Positions 51,876 through 59,959 of a stretch of DNA of 64,000 nucleotides are shown piece after piece. The DNA comes from JBHOQX01 sp042408595. Lineage in GTDB: Bacteria; Chloroflexota; Chloroflexia; Chloroflexales; Roseiflexaceae. The DNA lies in NCBI GenBank assembly GCA_042408595.1, contig JBHOQX010000109.1, forward strand, positions 11,513-75,512, in the 5' to 3' direction. A program made the translations under genes and the position numbers. Below the pieces are notes generated by a model. The model did no database searches and had not been told where the DNA came from. It saw nothing but the letters and a program-made list of their open reading frames with translations. Position 1 is the first letter of the stretch. Every line of letters begins with the position of its first letter.

Positions 51876-53576
51876 ATGCACCGACGCGCTCCATTGTACC
51901 CGACCGTGCTGCTGGCGGCGGCGCTCGCCGCGGCGGCCTGCGGCGGCCCGGCGGCCCCCGCTGGGACTCCCGCCCCTGCGGCCCCGGCGACGGCCGCGCC
52001 CGCACCGACCGCCGCCCCGCCGGTGGCCGGCCCGCTCCCTGCCGGCTGGCAGAACGACGCCGTCTGCTACCAGGTCTTCGTCCGTTCGTTCTACGATAGC
52101 GACGGCGACGGGATCGGCGACCTGAACGGCCTCATCCAGAAGCTCGACTACATCAACGACGGCAAACCGGAGACGCGGACCGACCTCGGCGCGACGTGCA
52201 TCTACATGATGCCGATCATGGCCGCGCCGAGCTACCACGGCTACGATACCACCGATTACTACGCCGTCAACCCGCAGTACGGCACGAACGACGACTTCCG
52301 CCGGCTGGTGGCCGAGGCGCACCGGCGCGGCGTGGCGGTCGTGCTCGACCTAGTGCTGAACCATACGTCGAACCAGCACCCCTGGTTTCAGGCGGCGTTG
52401 AACGACCCAAACTCGCCCTACCGCGACTGGTACATCTTCTCGCCGACCGACCCCGGCTACCGCGGCCCGTTTAACGGCAATGTCGTCTGGCACAAGTCGC
52501 CGGTGCGCGACGAATACTACTACGGCCTCTTCTCCGCCGAGCAGCCCGACCTGAACTACCGCACCCCGGCTGTCACCGCCGAGGCGCGCAAGATCAGCGC
52601 GTTTTGGCTGGCGCAGATGGGCGCGGACGGCTTCCGGCTCGACGCGATCAAACACCTGGTCGAGGACGGCCAGGTGCAGCAGGACACGCCGGAGACTCAC
52701 GCTTGGCTGCGCGAGTACAACGCCTGGTTGAAGGGCGCGGCGCCGAACGCGCTCACCATCGGCGAGATCTTCGACGCCGGGCCGACCCTGCTGGCCAGCT
52801 ACTACCCCGACCAGCTCGATATGTATTTCAACTTCGGCATGGCCGACGGCATCCGCCGCGCCGCGACGATCGGGCGGGCGGGCGCGTTCACGCAGGCGGC
52901 GCAGGCCGCGGAAGCAGGTATCCCGGCCCAGCGCGCGGCGCCGTTCATCACCAACCACGATCAGAACCGGGCGATGAGCTATTTCGGCGATGTTGACAAG
53001 GCGAAGGTCGCGGCCACTGCGCTGCTGACGCTGCCGGGGCTGCCGTTTGTCTACTACGGCGAAGAGATCGGGATGCGCGGCGAGAAGCCGGACCCGAACA
53101 TCCGCACGCCAATGCAATGGACGGGCGACGCGCGCGGCTTCACCAGCGGGACGCCCTGGGAGCCGCTCCAGCCGGACGCGGCGCAGGTGAACGTCGCCGC
53201 GCAGGATGGCGACGCGGGCTCGCTGCTGAACCACTACCGGCGGCTGATCCAGCTCCACACAGCGCACCCGGCGCTGGCCCACGGCGACTACACGCCGTTG
53301 GAGAGCGGCAACCGATCGGTCGCGGCGTTCGTCCGGCAGGCGCCGGAGGAGACGGCGCTGGTGGTGATCAACTTCGGGCCGGCGGCGGCGGATGGGGTGA
53401 CACTCGCGGCGGCAAAGACCGGCCTGGCGTCGGGCGCCTATGCCCTCGAGCCGCTGCTCGGCGAGGCGGCGGCAGGCCCGCTCAGCGTCGGGGCGGGCGG
53501 GGCGATCAGCGGGGCGGCGCTGCCTTCCATCCCGGCGCGCACGGGGCTGGTGTTCCGGCTGTCGCCGCGCCCGTGA
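51876..53576 (+). CDS. Alpha-amylase family (GH13) lipoprotein
   Basis: Secreted, lipid-anchored glucosidase or amylase of 566 residues. Residues 1-22 are a lipoprotein signal ending in AAAAC, with C22 the lipidated cysteine; a 35-residue Pro/Ala/Thr linker follows. The GH13 barrel has FYDSDGDGIGDLNGL, nucleophile D256 (GFRLDAIKH), acid/base E297 (TIGEIFD) and D362 (NHDQNR), then TPMQWTG and a beta-sandwich C domain. Motifs resemble the alpha-glucosidase/neopullulanase branch (subfamily cannot be fixed by eye). The ATG follows AGGTGAG. Likely degrades starch or trehalose-type sugars outside the cytoplasm. Confidence 0.92.
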   Translation: MHRRAPLYPTVLLAAALAAAACGGPAAPAGTPAPAAPATAAPAPTAAPPVAGPLPAGWQNDAVCYQVFVRSFYDSDGDGIGDLNGLIQKLDYINDGKPETRTDLGATCIYMMPIMAAPSYHGYDTTDYYAVNPQYGTNDDFRRLVAEAHRRGVAVVLDLVLNHTSNQHPWFQAALNDPNSPYRDWYIFSPTDPGYRGPFNGNVVWHKSPVRDEYYYGLFSAEQPDLNYRTPAVTAEARKISAFWLAQMGADGFRLDAIKHLVEDGQVQQDTPETHAWLREYNAWLKGAAPNALTIGEIFDAGPTLLASYYPDQLDMYFNFGMADGIRRAATIGRAGAFTQAAQAAEAGIPAQRAAPFITNHDQNRAMSYFGDVDKAKVAATALLTLPGLPFVYYGEEIGMRGEKPDPNIRTPMQWTGDARGFTSGTPWEPLQPDAAQVNVAAQDGDAGSLLNHYRRLIQLHTAHPALAHGDYTPLESGNRSVAAFVRQAPEETALVVINFGPAAADGVTLAAAKTGLASGAYALEPLLGEAAAGPLSVGAGGAISGAALPSIPARTGLVFRLSPRP

Positions 53577-53616
53577 TGCCCGGGCTGCGAGGCGGAGAGC
53601 GATGGAAGGTGGCGTG

Positions 53617-54267
53617 CTAGCCGCTTCCCGTCACCGCCCGCATCATCGCCCGCACCGCCGCGATCTCGTCCTGGTTGATCGTGTGGCCCATGCCGGGGTA
53701 CAGGCGCGTCGTCACCGCGCCGCCGAGCCGCCGCAGCACCTCGGCGCTCTCGCGCACCCGCGCCGCCGGGATGCGTGGGTCCACATCGCTGCACCCGAGA
53801 AACACCGGCGTGCCGCCGAGCGAGCCGGCGTAGGGGCGCGGCGTGCCGTCCGGCCCGAACAGCCCGCCGCTCAGCCCGACCACGCCGCCGTAGCGCCGGG
53901 CGTGACGCGCGGCGAACTCCAGCGCCAGGCATGCGCCCTGCGAGAAGCCGAGCAGGATGGTCCGCTCCGGCGGGATGTGCTGGCCGATCTGCGCCAGCAG
54001 CGCCCCGATCGTCTCCAGCGACCAGGTCAGGTACGGCTCGTTCTGGTCGAGCGGCGCCAGGAAGCTGAAGGGGTACCATGACCCGCCCTCGGCCTGCGGC
54101 GCCAGATAGGCGAAGCCGCCCTCGTCCAGCTCCGGCACGAGCGTCAGAATATCCGCCGCCGACGCGCCGCGGCCGTGCAGCAGCACCATGGCGGCGCGGG
54201 CCGCCTCCAATGGCTCGCCCGCGGTGCGGGTGCCGGCGCCGAGCGCATCTTGTGGTTGTTGGTTCAT
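53617..54267 (-). CDS. Phospholipase/carboxylesterase family alpha/beta hydrolase
   Basis: A 216-residue serine esterase. LLHGRGASAADILTL is the oxyanion segment, GFSQGACLALEFA holds the nucleophile serine, the aspartate is in GCSDVDPRIP and the histidine in GMGHTINQDEI. This is the usual order and length for the family (about 200-220). There is no signal peptide; substrate probably a short ester. The start at 54267 is used rather than 54315 because the conserved region begins about 25 residues later. It lies downstream of the ring-cleaving dioxygenase gene in the same direction. Confidence 0.87.
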   Translation of the reverse strand: MNQQPQDALGAGTRTAGEPLEAARAAMVLLHGRGASAADILTLVPELDEGGFAYLAPQAEGGSWYPFSFLAPLDQNEPYLTWSLETIGALLAQIGQHIPPERTILLGFSQGACLALEFAARHARRYGGVVGLSGGLFGPDGTPRPYAGSLGGTPVFLGCSDVDPRIPAARVRESAEVLRRLGGAVTTRLYPGMGHTINQDEIAAVRAMMRAVTGSG

Positions 54268-54475
54268 AGGAAGTTGCTCATATAAGCGGCAAGTCGCGGA
54301 TCTGCGGTCGATCAACCTGCGGCAGCAAAACTAGGATTGATTCAACATTGTGCTGAGTTTCCATGCGTCGGGCGGAGAATCAGCACACCACTAGGCTCCA
54401 AGCGACTATCCGGCCGCAATTGCGCAACGCATGGTGCGCTGATGCAGCTCGTATAGTAGGGATTGCGCTGGCCTG

Positions 54476-55543
54476 TCACCCGGTCACCTCGATCGGCGCC
54501 AGCCCGCGCTCGATCTCGGCGCGGCTGCGCTCCAGCCAGGGCGGCAGCATCAGCCGGCGGCCCAACGCTTCGGGCGCCTCGTCCACCGTGAAGCCGGGGC
54601 CCATGGTCGCCAGTTCGACGATGTGGCCGTCCGGGTCGTTGGTGTAGATACTCTTGAAATAGACGCGGTCCATCACCGGTGAGACGCGCAGGCCGGCGCG
54701 CAGCAGCCGCTCGCGCCATTCGAGTTGCGTCGCTTCGTCCGGCACCGCCAGGGCGAAGTGGTGTGTCTGCCCGGCGCCCATCTGCGCCCGCCGCACCCGC
54801 TGCGGGTCGCGCTCGAAGTAGGTGATAAGCGTGCCGGGTCGGCCATCGCCCACGCCCCAGTACCAGTGCGCCGAGGCCGGATCATCGAAGTTCGAGGTCA
54901 TCTTCACCCGCCGCATGCCGAGCAACTCGCCGAAGAAGGCGTGCGTCCGCTCGATGTTGGAGCCGATCGCCGTGATGTGGTGCATGCCGCGGCTGAGCGC
55001 CATCTCGGGCGTGATCGCCGACACCGGCTCGGGCCAGGTCTCGGCGGCGATGCGCGCCTCGTCGCGGTTGTTCACCAGCATCTCGGCCGGCGGCGGGCGG
55101 TAGGCCGTCCCGATCGCCTCCGGCGCCTCGTCCACTGCCCAGCCCGGGCCGACGGTGGCGATCTCAAGGATCGTCCCGTCCGGGTCGTTGAAGTAGATCG
55201 ACGTGAAGTAATGGCGGTCCAGCGGCCCTTCGACCGGGATGCCGAGGTCGGTCAGGCGGCGCTTCCACTTCAGCAGCGCGTCGCGGTCGGGCGCCTGGAG
55301 GGCCAGGTGGTGCGTCCCGCCGATGCCCCAGCGGCCACGCGGCGCGCCCCGCCACTCGAAGAACGTGATCGCCGTGCCGGGCCGGCCCAGTTCGTCGCCG
55401 AAATACAGATGATAACTGCCGGGGTCATCAAAGTTGACAGTCTTCTTGACCAATCGCTGGCCGAGCACCCGGGTGTAAAAATCAACGGTTCGCTGGGCGT
55501 CGGCGCTCACAATCGTGATGTGATGCAGTCCAAGAATACACAT
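54476..55543 (-). CDS. Ring-cleaving dioxygenase (two-domain VOC/glyoxalase superfamily, MhqO-like)
   Basis: A 355-residue metal-dependent dioxygenase for hydroquinone-type substrates. Two vicinal-oxygen-chelate domains (about 4-150 and 185-320) each begin GLHHITIV / GMHHITAI with the metal-binding histidine. Each also carries a THHLALQAP / THHFALAVP histidine and a PDGxxxELATxGPG(F/W)xVDEAPEALG segment with the metal-binding glutamate. The layout matches MhqA/MhqO proteins. In Bacillus, mhq genes include an esterase and nitroreductase, and here an esterase lies directly downstream, suggesting quinone detoxification. No MarR-type regulator is visible. Confidence 0.9.
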   Translation of the reverse strand: MCILGLHHITIVSADAQRTVDFYTRVLGQRLVKKTVNFDDPGSYHLYFGDELGRPGTAITFFEWRGAPRGRWGIGGTHHLALQAPDRDALLKWKRRLTDLGIPVEGPLDRHYFTSIYFNDPDGTILEIATVGPGWAVDEAPEAIGTAYRPPPAEMLVNNRDEARIAAETWPEPVSAITPEMALSRGMHHITAIGSNIERTHAFFGELLGMRRVKMTSNFDDPASAHWYWGVGDGRPGTLITYFERDPQRVRRAQMGAGQTHHFALAVPDEATQLEWRERLLRAGLRVSPVMDRVYFKSIYTNDPDGHIVELATMGPGFTVDEAPEALGRRLMLPPWLERSRAEIERGLAPIEVTG

Positions 55544-55695
55544 GGTACGCCTCCTGGCGCGGGGGAAGGCGCACGGCCTTCAGCGAATATGGGATCCTCA
55601 TCCTACCACAACGGCGTGGCGAAGGGCGGGTCTACGACCCGCCCCACCTCTGATGCGGGCATCTGCGCCATGTCGGCTCGCGGATGAACCAGGGC

Positions 55696-56247
55696 CTACG
55701 CCGCCGCGGCGGCCTCGACCGGCGCTTCGACCTTGACGACCTCCAGCTGGATGTCGATCGTCACCTCGTCGCCGACCAGCCAGCCGCCGGTCTCCAGGGC
55801 GACGTTCCAGGTCAGGCCCCAGTCGGCGCGGCTGATCCGGGTGCTGGCGCTGAAGCCATAGCTCGTCGTGCCCCACGGCGACTTCGAGCTGCCGATGTAC
55901 TCGACATCTAAAACGACTTCGTTGGTCACATCCTTGATCGTCAGATCGCCATAGATTTTGCCGCTGCGGTCGCTGGTCTGCTCGACATTCTTGCTCTTGA
56001 AGGTTATGTACGGGTACTTCTCGGCGTCGAAGAAGTCCGTTGAGCGCAGGTGGGCATCCCGCTTCTCGTCGCGCGTCTCGATGCTCGCGACCTCGATCGT
56101 CACGTCGACCCACGATTTCGTCGGGTGCTCCTCGTTCAACTCGACCGTGCCGCTGAAGGTGTTGAAGCGTCCGCGGGTCTTCGCCAGCATCATATGCCGA
56201 ATAGCGAACTCGATCGACGAGTGCGAGGTGTCGATCTGCCAGGCCAT
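55696..56247 (-). CDS. YceI family lipid-binding protein
   Basis: A 183-residue lipocalin-like protein. It opens WQIDTSHSSIEFAIRHMM and has the SWVDVTIEVASIETRDEKRDAHLRSTDFFDAEKYP core characteristic of YceI, which binds polyisoprenoids or fatty amides. There is no signal peptide, so it is cytoplasmic, unlike E. coli YceI. ATG 56247 follows AGGAGG, which fixes the start against an ATG at 56265. The C-terminus is an Ala-rich tail. Divergent from the truncated BTAD regulator. Confidence 0.93.
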   Translation of the reverse strand: MAWQIDTSHSSIEFAIRHMMLAKTRGRFNTFSGTVELNEEHPTKSWVDVTIEVASIETRDEKRDAHLRSTDFFDAEKYPYITFKSKNVEQTSDRSGKIYGDLTIKDVTNEVVLDVEYIGSSKSPWGTTSYGFSASTRISRADWGLTWNVALETGGWLVGDEVTIDIQLEVVKVEAPVEAAAAA

Positions 56248-56586
56248 GGGGTCCTCCTTCGTCATACAGCGTATCCACGTGTGTGGTGAGGCCAGTCTAG
56301 CCGGCGGGAGTGACCAGCGGCGTTAACGGATCGTGAACAAACCTGGCGTTCCCTGGGTCTTGCGTCGGAGAGCCCGCGCGAAAACATCCGACTTTAGCCC
56401 ATTGTAGAACCGCGCCATATCGGGTACGCTAGCCGCCACCAACGCCGCCCGACGTCCACCACACGCGGGGCATCGCATTGCAAGGCGACCAGCCGTTCAA
56501 ACACCGTATGGCGTTCAGTGAGTCCGTGGACCTGCCGACCGGCGCCGCGGACGCGACGAACCCCGGTGGCGCCGCATGAATCCGCG
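56248..56586. other. Intergenic region between YceI gene and truncated BTAD regulator
   Basis: No gene and no clear promoter. Ordinary GC-rich sequence with a few AT-richer spots (TGAACAAACC near 56330, CATCCGACTTTAGCCC near 56385). Confidence 0.4.
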
Positions 56587-57250
56587 ATGAAACAGATCAC
56601 ATTGCGGCTGCTCGGCGCGTTCGAGGTGACGATCGATGGGCGGCCGGCGACCGCCTTCGAATACGCCAAAGTGCGCGCGCTGCTGGCCTATCTGGCGGCC
56701 GAATCGCACCGGCCCCACACCCGCGCGGAACTGGCGGCGCTGCTCTGGCCGGATCAGCCCGAACGCGCCGCTCGCGCCAGCCTCAGCCAGGCGCTCGCCA
56801 CATTGCGCAACGCCCTTGGCGACCGGGCCGCTGCTCAACCGCTGCTGCTGGCCGATACCCGGCACATCCAGCTCGACCCGGCTGCCGCGATCGACGTGGA
56901 TGCGCCCCGGTTCCTCGCTCTCCTGCAGGAGGCGGAGGGCCACAACCATCGCAGCTGGCGCACATGTGCCGCGTGTGGGCAGCGTTTGCGCCAGGCGCTC
57001 GACCTGTATCGCGGCCCGTTTCTCGCTGATGTGTCGATCGCCGATAGCGAGATATTCGAGGAGTGGGCCTCCCAGCAGCGGGAAAACCTGCTCCAGCGGG
57101 TGCTCGGCGCGCTCGAACGGCTGGCCGAGCGGGCCGAGTGGGTCGGCGCGTACCCGGACGCGTTGGACTACGCCCGGCGCATGGCCGCGCTCGATCCGTT
57201 GCTGGAGGTGCATCAGCGCACAACCATGCGCCTGCTGGCGCTGAACGGCG
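56587..57250 (+). pseudogene. Truncated BTAD-type transcriptional regulator
   Basis: ATG 56587 begins a typical BTAD regulator: winged helix (LRLLGAFEVTIDGRP, LAYLAAESHRPHTRAELAALLWPD, ARASLSQALATLRNAL) and most of the activator domain (RQALDLYRGPFLADVS, RVLGALERLAERAEWVGAYPDALDYARRMAALDPLLEVHQRTTMRLLALNGE). Family similarity stops at about 57245, before the last helices of the domain; the frame stays open to 58329 only because the reverse strand is coding-like. The break coincides with the truncated end of a GNAT gene on the other strand. Sequence similarity to the regulator at 22572 is evident. Confidence 0.85.
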
Positions 57251-57432
57251 AGCCGCTCCGCCTCGCGCCAGGCCAGCGCCGGCGGCATACCCGGCCGGGG
57301 CGCGAAGTAGCGCAGGTAGACGCTGCGCCCGGACAGGCGCCCGAGCAGCGCCGCGATCGGCGCGCTATCCCCCCGGCGGGCGGTGCGGAGCTGCACCGTC
57401 CGCCCGGCATGTTCATATCCATCAGCGTGCAT
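57245..57432 (-). pseudogene. N-terminal fragment of a GNAT acetyltransferase
   Basis: ATG 57432 follows GGGAGGAAGAG. The first 60 codons read VQLRTARRGDSAPIAALLGRLSGRSVYLRYFAPRPGM...EAERLA, a standard GNAT N-terminal strand-helix region found in acetyltransferases of this type. Similarity ends near 57245, where the BTAD regulator of the other strand also stops, so the acetyl-CoA binding part is missing. A small gene (57500-57709) precedes it in the same direction. Confidence 0.75.
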
Positions 57433-57499
57433 CTCTTCCTCCCGTCCCGGAGCAAGCAGCGCCTCTCCGGGCCTTCTCTCTTGCCGCATCGTCTCGGCA

Positions 57500-57709
57500 T
57501 CACGGACACGGCTCGCAGGGGCGCGGCCGGGCGCGGCCGATCAGCCATGCAGCGATCGCCCGCAAGCGCGGGCCCATCTCGGCAGTGGTGGCGCGCAGCG
57601 CGCCTGGCCGCTGGGGGAGCTGCGCGATCATCTCCTGCCGCAGCGCCTCTTCGAGCAGTTCTTTGTGGCGAAGTTTTTGCACTTCGTAGTGAATATCCGG
57701 GTGAAACAT
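57500..57709 (-). CDS. Small protein of unknown function upstream of the GNAT fragment
   Basis: A 69-residue protein starting at ATG 57709 with GGAG eight bases upstream. It begins MFHPDIHYEVQKLRHKELLEEA, an amphipathic helix, followed by an Arg-rich end. Small proteins of this kind (short HP-D-x-x-YE..R..EL opening) are scattered in Chloroflexota and Actinobacteria; no function is known. It would have been co-transcribed with the acetyltransferase. Confidence 0.6.
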   Translation of the reverse strand: MFHPDIHYEVQKLRHKELLEEALRQEMIAQLPQRPGALRATTAEMGPRLRAIAAWLIGRARPRPCEPCP

Positions 57710-57923
57710 CGCATCGCTCCAGGTCATCGCGCGATGCGCGACTGCGAGCATGGCCGCACCTTGGGCCATGGCATCGGCGATGGCCCTGGCGTTGGTTCCG
57801 GCGCGCTGCCCCCGCCGCGGGTTCGACGCGGGCCGCGTCGGTGGCCCAATCCGCCTGGGAACGGTGGCGGGCGGCTGGGTGCTTTCGCGCCGCCGCCCGC
57901 TGCATTGCGTTTGTCGGGGAGCG

Positions 57924-57954
57924 CTTCAAGGAAAGGCGAAACTCTTTCCTGAAG
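57924..57954 (-). terminator. Hairpin downstream of the methyltransferase gene
   Basis: CTTTCCTGAAG (57944-57954) pairs with CTTCAAGGAAAG (57924-57935), with one bulged base and an 8-base loop. It lies 20 bases past the methyltransferase stop. No uridine tract. Confidence 0.45.
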
Positions 57955-57973
57955 GCCCGGCGGAATGGTCGCG

Positions 57974-58795
57974 TCAGCGCTTGCGCGCGACCACCTCGAG
58001 ATACTCGCTCGGCACGGCCAGCGTCTCCCCTCCGCCCCGGTTCCGCGACTCCAGCAGCGCGGTCAGGTCGCGGGCCAGCCCGGCCTGCCCGTCGGCATCG
58101 AGCGCGGCGAAGGCCCGCAGCACCGGCCCGTAGTAGGTCCGAAACACCTCGAGCCAATGCGCCGCCGAGCGGTAGCGGAAGACGAACACGCGCCGCGTCA
58201 CAGCCAGGTCGCTCAGGCCGTCGCCGAACAGTTCGCGCAGCCGTGCCTCTGTGCCCCACAGCGCCGGCGGTTGCACACCGGCGGGCGGCGGGACGTACCT
58301 GCCAATGGTGCGGAAGACCTGGCCGATAAAGCCATCGGGCGTCCAGTTGGCCAGGCCGATCGTGCCGCCGGGCCGGCAGACGCGCAGCAGCTCGCTGGCC
58401 GCCCGCTCCTGATTGGGGGTGAACATCACGCCGAAGACCGACAGTACGACGTCAAAGGAGTTGTCGGCGAACGGCAGCGCTTCGGCGTCGGCTTCCTGGA
58501 AGGTCACCCGAAGGCGCTCGGCGGCGGCGCGCTCACGCCCGCGTTCCAGCAGCGCCGGGACATAATCGGTGGATGTCACCTCGGCCCAGCGCCGTGCGGC
58601 GGCCAGGGTGGCGTTGCCATTGCCGGCCGCGACATCGAGCACGCGCTGGCCCGATCGTAGATCGACGGCTTCGCAGAGCAACTCGCCGGTGATCGTCAGT
58701 GTCGTGCCGATCACGGCGTAGTCGCCCGATGCCCAGGTCGCCTGCTGTCGCTGCTTGATCGCGGTGTAGTCCGGTTGGAGGTGTTGGGTGGCCAC
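57974..58795 (-). CDS. Class I SAM-dependent methyltransferase (UbiE/COQ5-like)
   Basis: A 273-residue methyltransferase. Motif I is VLDVAAGNGNATLAAA near residue 52, the acidic end of strand 2 is in STDYVPALL, DAEALPFADNSFDVV is motif II and LLRVCRPGGTIGLANW motif III. The substrate is not predictable; the C-terminal part (TYYGPVLRAFAALDADG) resembles bacterial methyltransferases of small aromatic or lipid acceptors. The start ATG 58795 is the conserved N-terminus. The small genes upstream may belong to the same transcript. Confidence 0.88.
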   Translation of the reverse strand: MATQHLQPDYTAIKQRQQATWASGDYAVIGTTLTITGELLCEAVDLRSGQRVLDVAAGNGNATLAAARRWAEVTSTDYVPALLERGRERAAAERLRVTFQEADAEALPFADNSFDVVLSVFGVMFTPNQERAASELLRVCRPGGTIGLANWTPDGFIGQVFRTIGRYVPPPAGVQPPALWGTEARLRELFGDGLSDLAVTRRVFVFRYRSAAHWLEVFRTYYGPVLRAFAALDADGQAGLARDLTALLESRNRGGGETLAVPSEYLEVVARKR

Positions 58796-58866
58796 GGGGT
58801 ATCCTCACTTTCTTGCTGATTGACGAGGCTCCGGAGACGCCATCGGACGTCTCGCTGTCGTACGGG

Positions 58867-59133
58867 CTAGCGCAGGTCATTCGGCTGGTAGGCGCTCCCG
58901 GTGCCGCGCGGCCCGCCCGGCACGCCATCGGCTGGCGCCGCGGCGAGCAGGCTGTCGAAGCCGTGCGCGCTGAATGGGTAGTAGCCCCGCGCCGCCAGTT
59001 CCGCGGCCCGGACGGATGCGTTCGGCGCCTCCACGGCCGGGCGGCGGCCAATGGTGGCGAAGGGGTACGCCAGGGCGCCCAGCAGTGCCAGTGCAGCCAG
59101 CTTGGCGAGAATGGTCACCATCGTAGGGTTCAT
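58867..59133 (-). CDS. Small membrane protein, unknown
   Basis: An 88-residue protein from ATG 59133 (GGGAG ten bases upstream). One N-terminal hydrophobic segment (MVTILAKLAALALLGALAYPFA) could be a membrane anchor or signal peptide; the rest (RAAELAARGYYPFSAHGFDSLLAAAPAD) is short and soluble. No family recognised. It follows a 29-residue reading frame by 16 bases and precedes the methyltransferase by 71. Confidence 0.55.
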   Translation of the reverse strand: MNPTMVTILAKLAALALLGALAYPFATIGRRPAVEAPNASVRAAELAARGYYPFSAHGFDSLLAAAPADGVPGGPRGTGSAYQPNDLR

Positions 59134-59149
59134 GGTTTGGTTCTCCCGA

Positions 59150-59239
59150 TCAGGCGTGTATGTCGTGCCAGGTTGCCGGCAGAACGTTGCGCTGAAGCGC
59201 CGACGCGACAAGCGCGGCGACCAAACGGATGGTGGACAT
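59150..59239 (-). CDS. Candidate 29-residue peptide with perfect Shine-Dalgarno
   Basis: ATG 59239 is preceded at five bases by AGGAGGT, the best ribosome site in this region. The peptide begins MSTIRLVAALVASALQ and ends TWHDIHA before TGA; it is hydrophobic in the first half. The stop lies 16 bases before the start of the next small gene. It may be a real microprotein or a leader that controls the 88-residue protein. Too short for homology judgement. Confidence 0.45.
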   Translation of the reverse strand: MSTIRLVAALVASALQRNVLPATWHDIHA

Positions 59240-59574
59240 GAAGACCTCCTTTGCGAATACCGGATCGCTGGCGCGGCGGCCTCAGCCGCGGCGAGCCACC
59301 GCACCGGCCAACGGTTGGGCGGCGGGCGGCTGGCCGGCCACGCGCCGCTGGTGATCTGGAGTATAGCCAGGAGGTCTCAAGAAACTCTAAAACGTCGAGC
59401 GTCTGTGTTCTGACGATGTCCCGCGCGTCCAGCCCCTCAACGGGCGGGCTTGGTGCAGCGAGCCGGGGCCGGAAGGCGCCGTGCGGAGGAGCGCGCAGCA
59501 GCCCTGCGCGAGCACAGCGCGCTGATCCGTGGCCGGTGAATAGATGATATGATGTCTGCAAGGTCGCCTGAAAG
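59240..59574. other. Intergenic region, promoter-like site only
   Basis: No gene. An extended -10 (TG-A-TATGAT, 59545-59553) reads rightward into the mobile-element-like repeat at 59575. Nothing else is recognised. Confidence 0.4.
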
Positions 59575-59728
59575 GCTGTCTGAAAAGCTCCCAGCGGGGG
59601 TGTTGGGGGCCGCAGGCCCCCAGAAGATATCCTACCCCGCCGCGCGGTCGGCGGCACAGCCGACCGCGCGGCGGAACATCATGAATCTTGGAGGGCTGCG
59701 CCCTCCAAACCTCCTCGTTTCAGACAGC
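59575..59728. mobile_element. MITE-like palindromic element, copy 1
   Basis: Terminal inverted repeats GCTGTCTGAAA (59575-59585) and TTTCAGACAGC (59718-59728); CTGAAAG lies immediately outside the left end (59568-59574) and two bases outside the right end (59731-59737), like a target duplication. Inside are three hairpins: TGGGGGCC/GGCCCCCA (59604-59611/59615-59622), a 16-bp perfect stem CCGCCGCGCGGTCGGC (59637-59652/59659-59674), and TTGGAGGGC/GCCCTCCAA (59688-59696/59700-59708). No coding capacity. A second copy lies at 62681-62829 in the opposite orientation. Confidence 0.75.
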
Positions 59729-59839
59729 TTCTGAAAGGGGAAGTTCGGCGGGCGATACCCTTCAGCAGGTTCGCACACGGCCTCTGGACGAGCAGCGAGG
59801 CGATTCGTCGGGCCGGGCGACCCCTGATCCCTCGCGAGC

Positions 59840-59861
59840 GAGCTTTTCAGACCGCCTCGAG
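59840..59861. repeat. Solo copy of the element's outer end
   Basis: GAGCTTTTCAGACCGCCT (from 59840) nearly repeats, in inverted orientation, the left end of the element at 59567-59590 (one mismatch over this stretch). It could be the remnant of another copy or the right end of a larger 295-bp unit. Confidence 0.5.
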
Positions 59862-59959
59862 GGTCCTTTTAGCCCCGGACACCCGCAGTGCCGCGTGCGA
59901 ACGCGGCCGCGCCGCGGCGCGCCGGGCCATGCTCGCGACGGCTGACCTGTGAGGTGTTG

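Noticed and set aside
56518..58329. A single 603-residue protein starting with a BTAD domain
   Set aside because: Only the first 220 codons resemble a protein family; the remainder is the antisense of a GNAT fragment, a small gene and a methyltransferase.
59575..59740. CRISPR-like repeat block at 59.6 kb
   Set aside because: The repeats are palindromes of differing sequence, not regularly spaced identical direct repeats with spacers.
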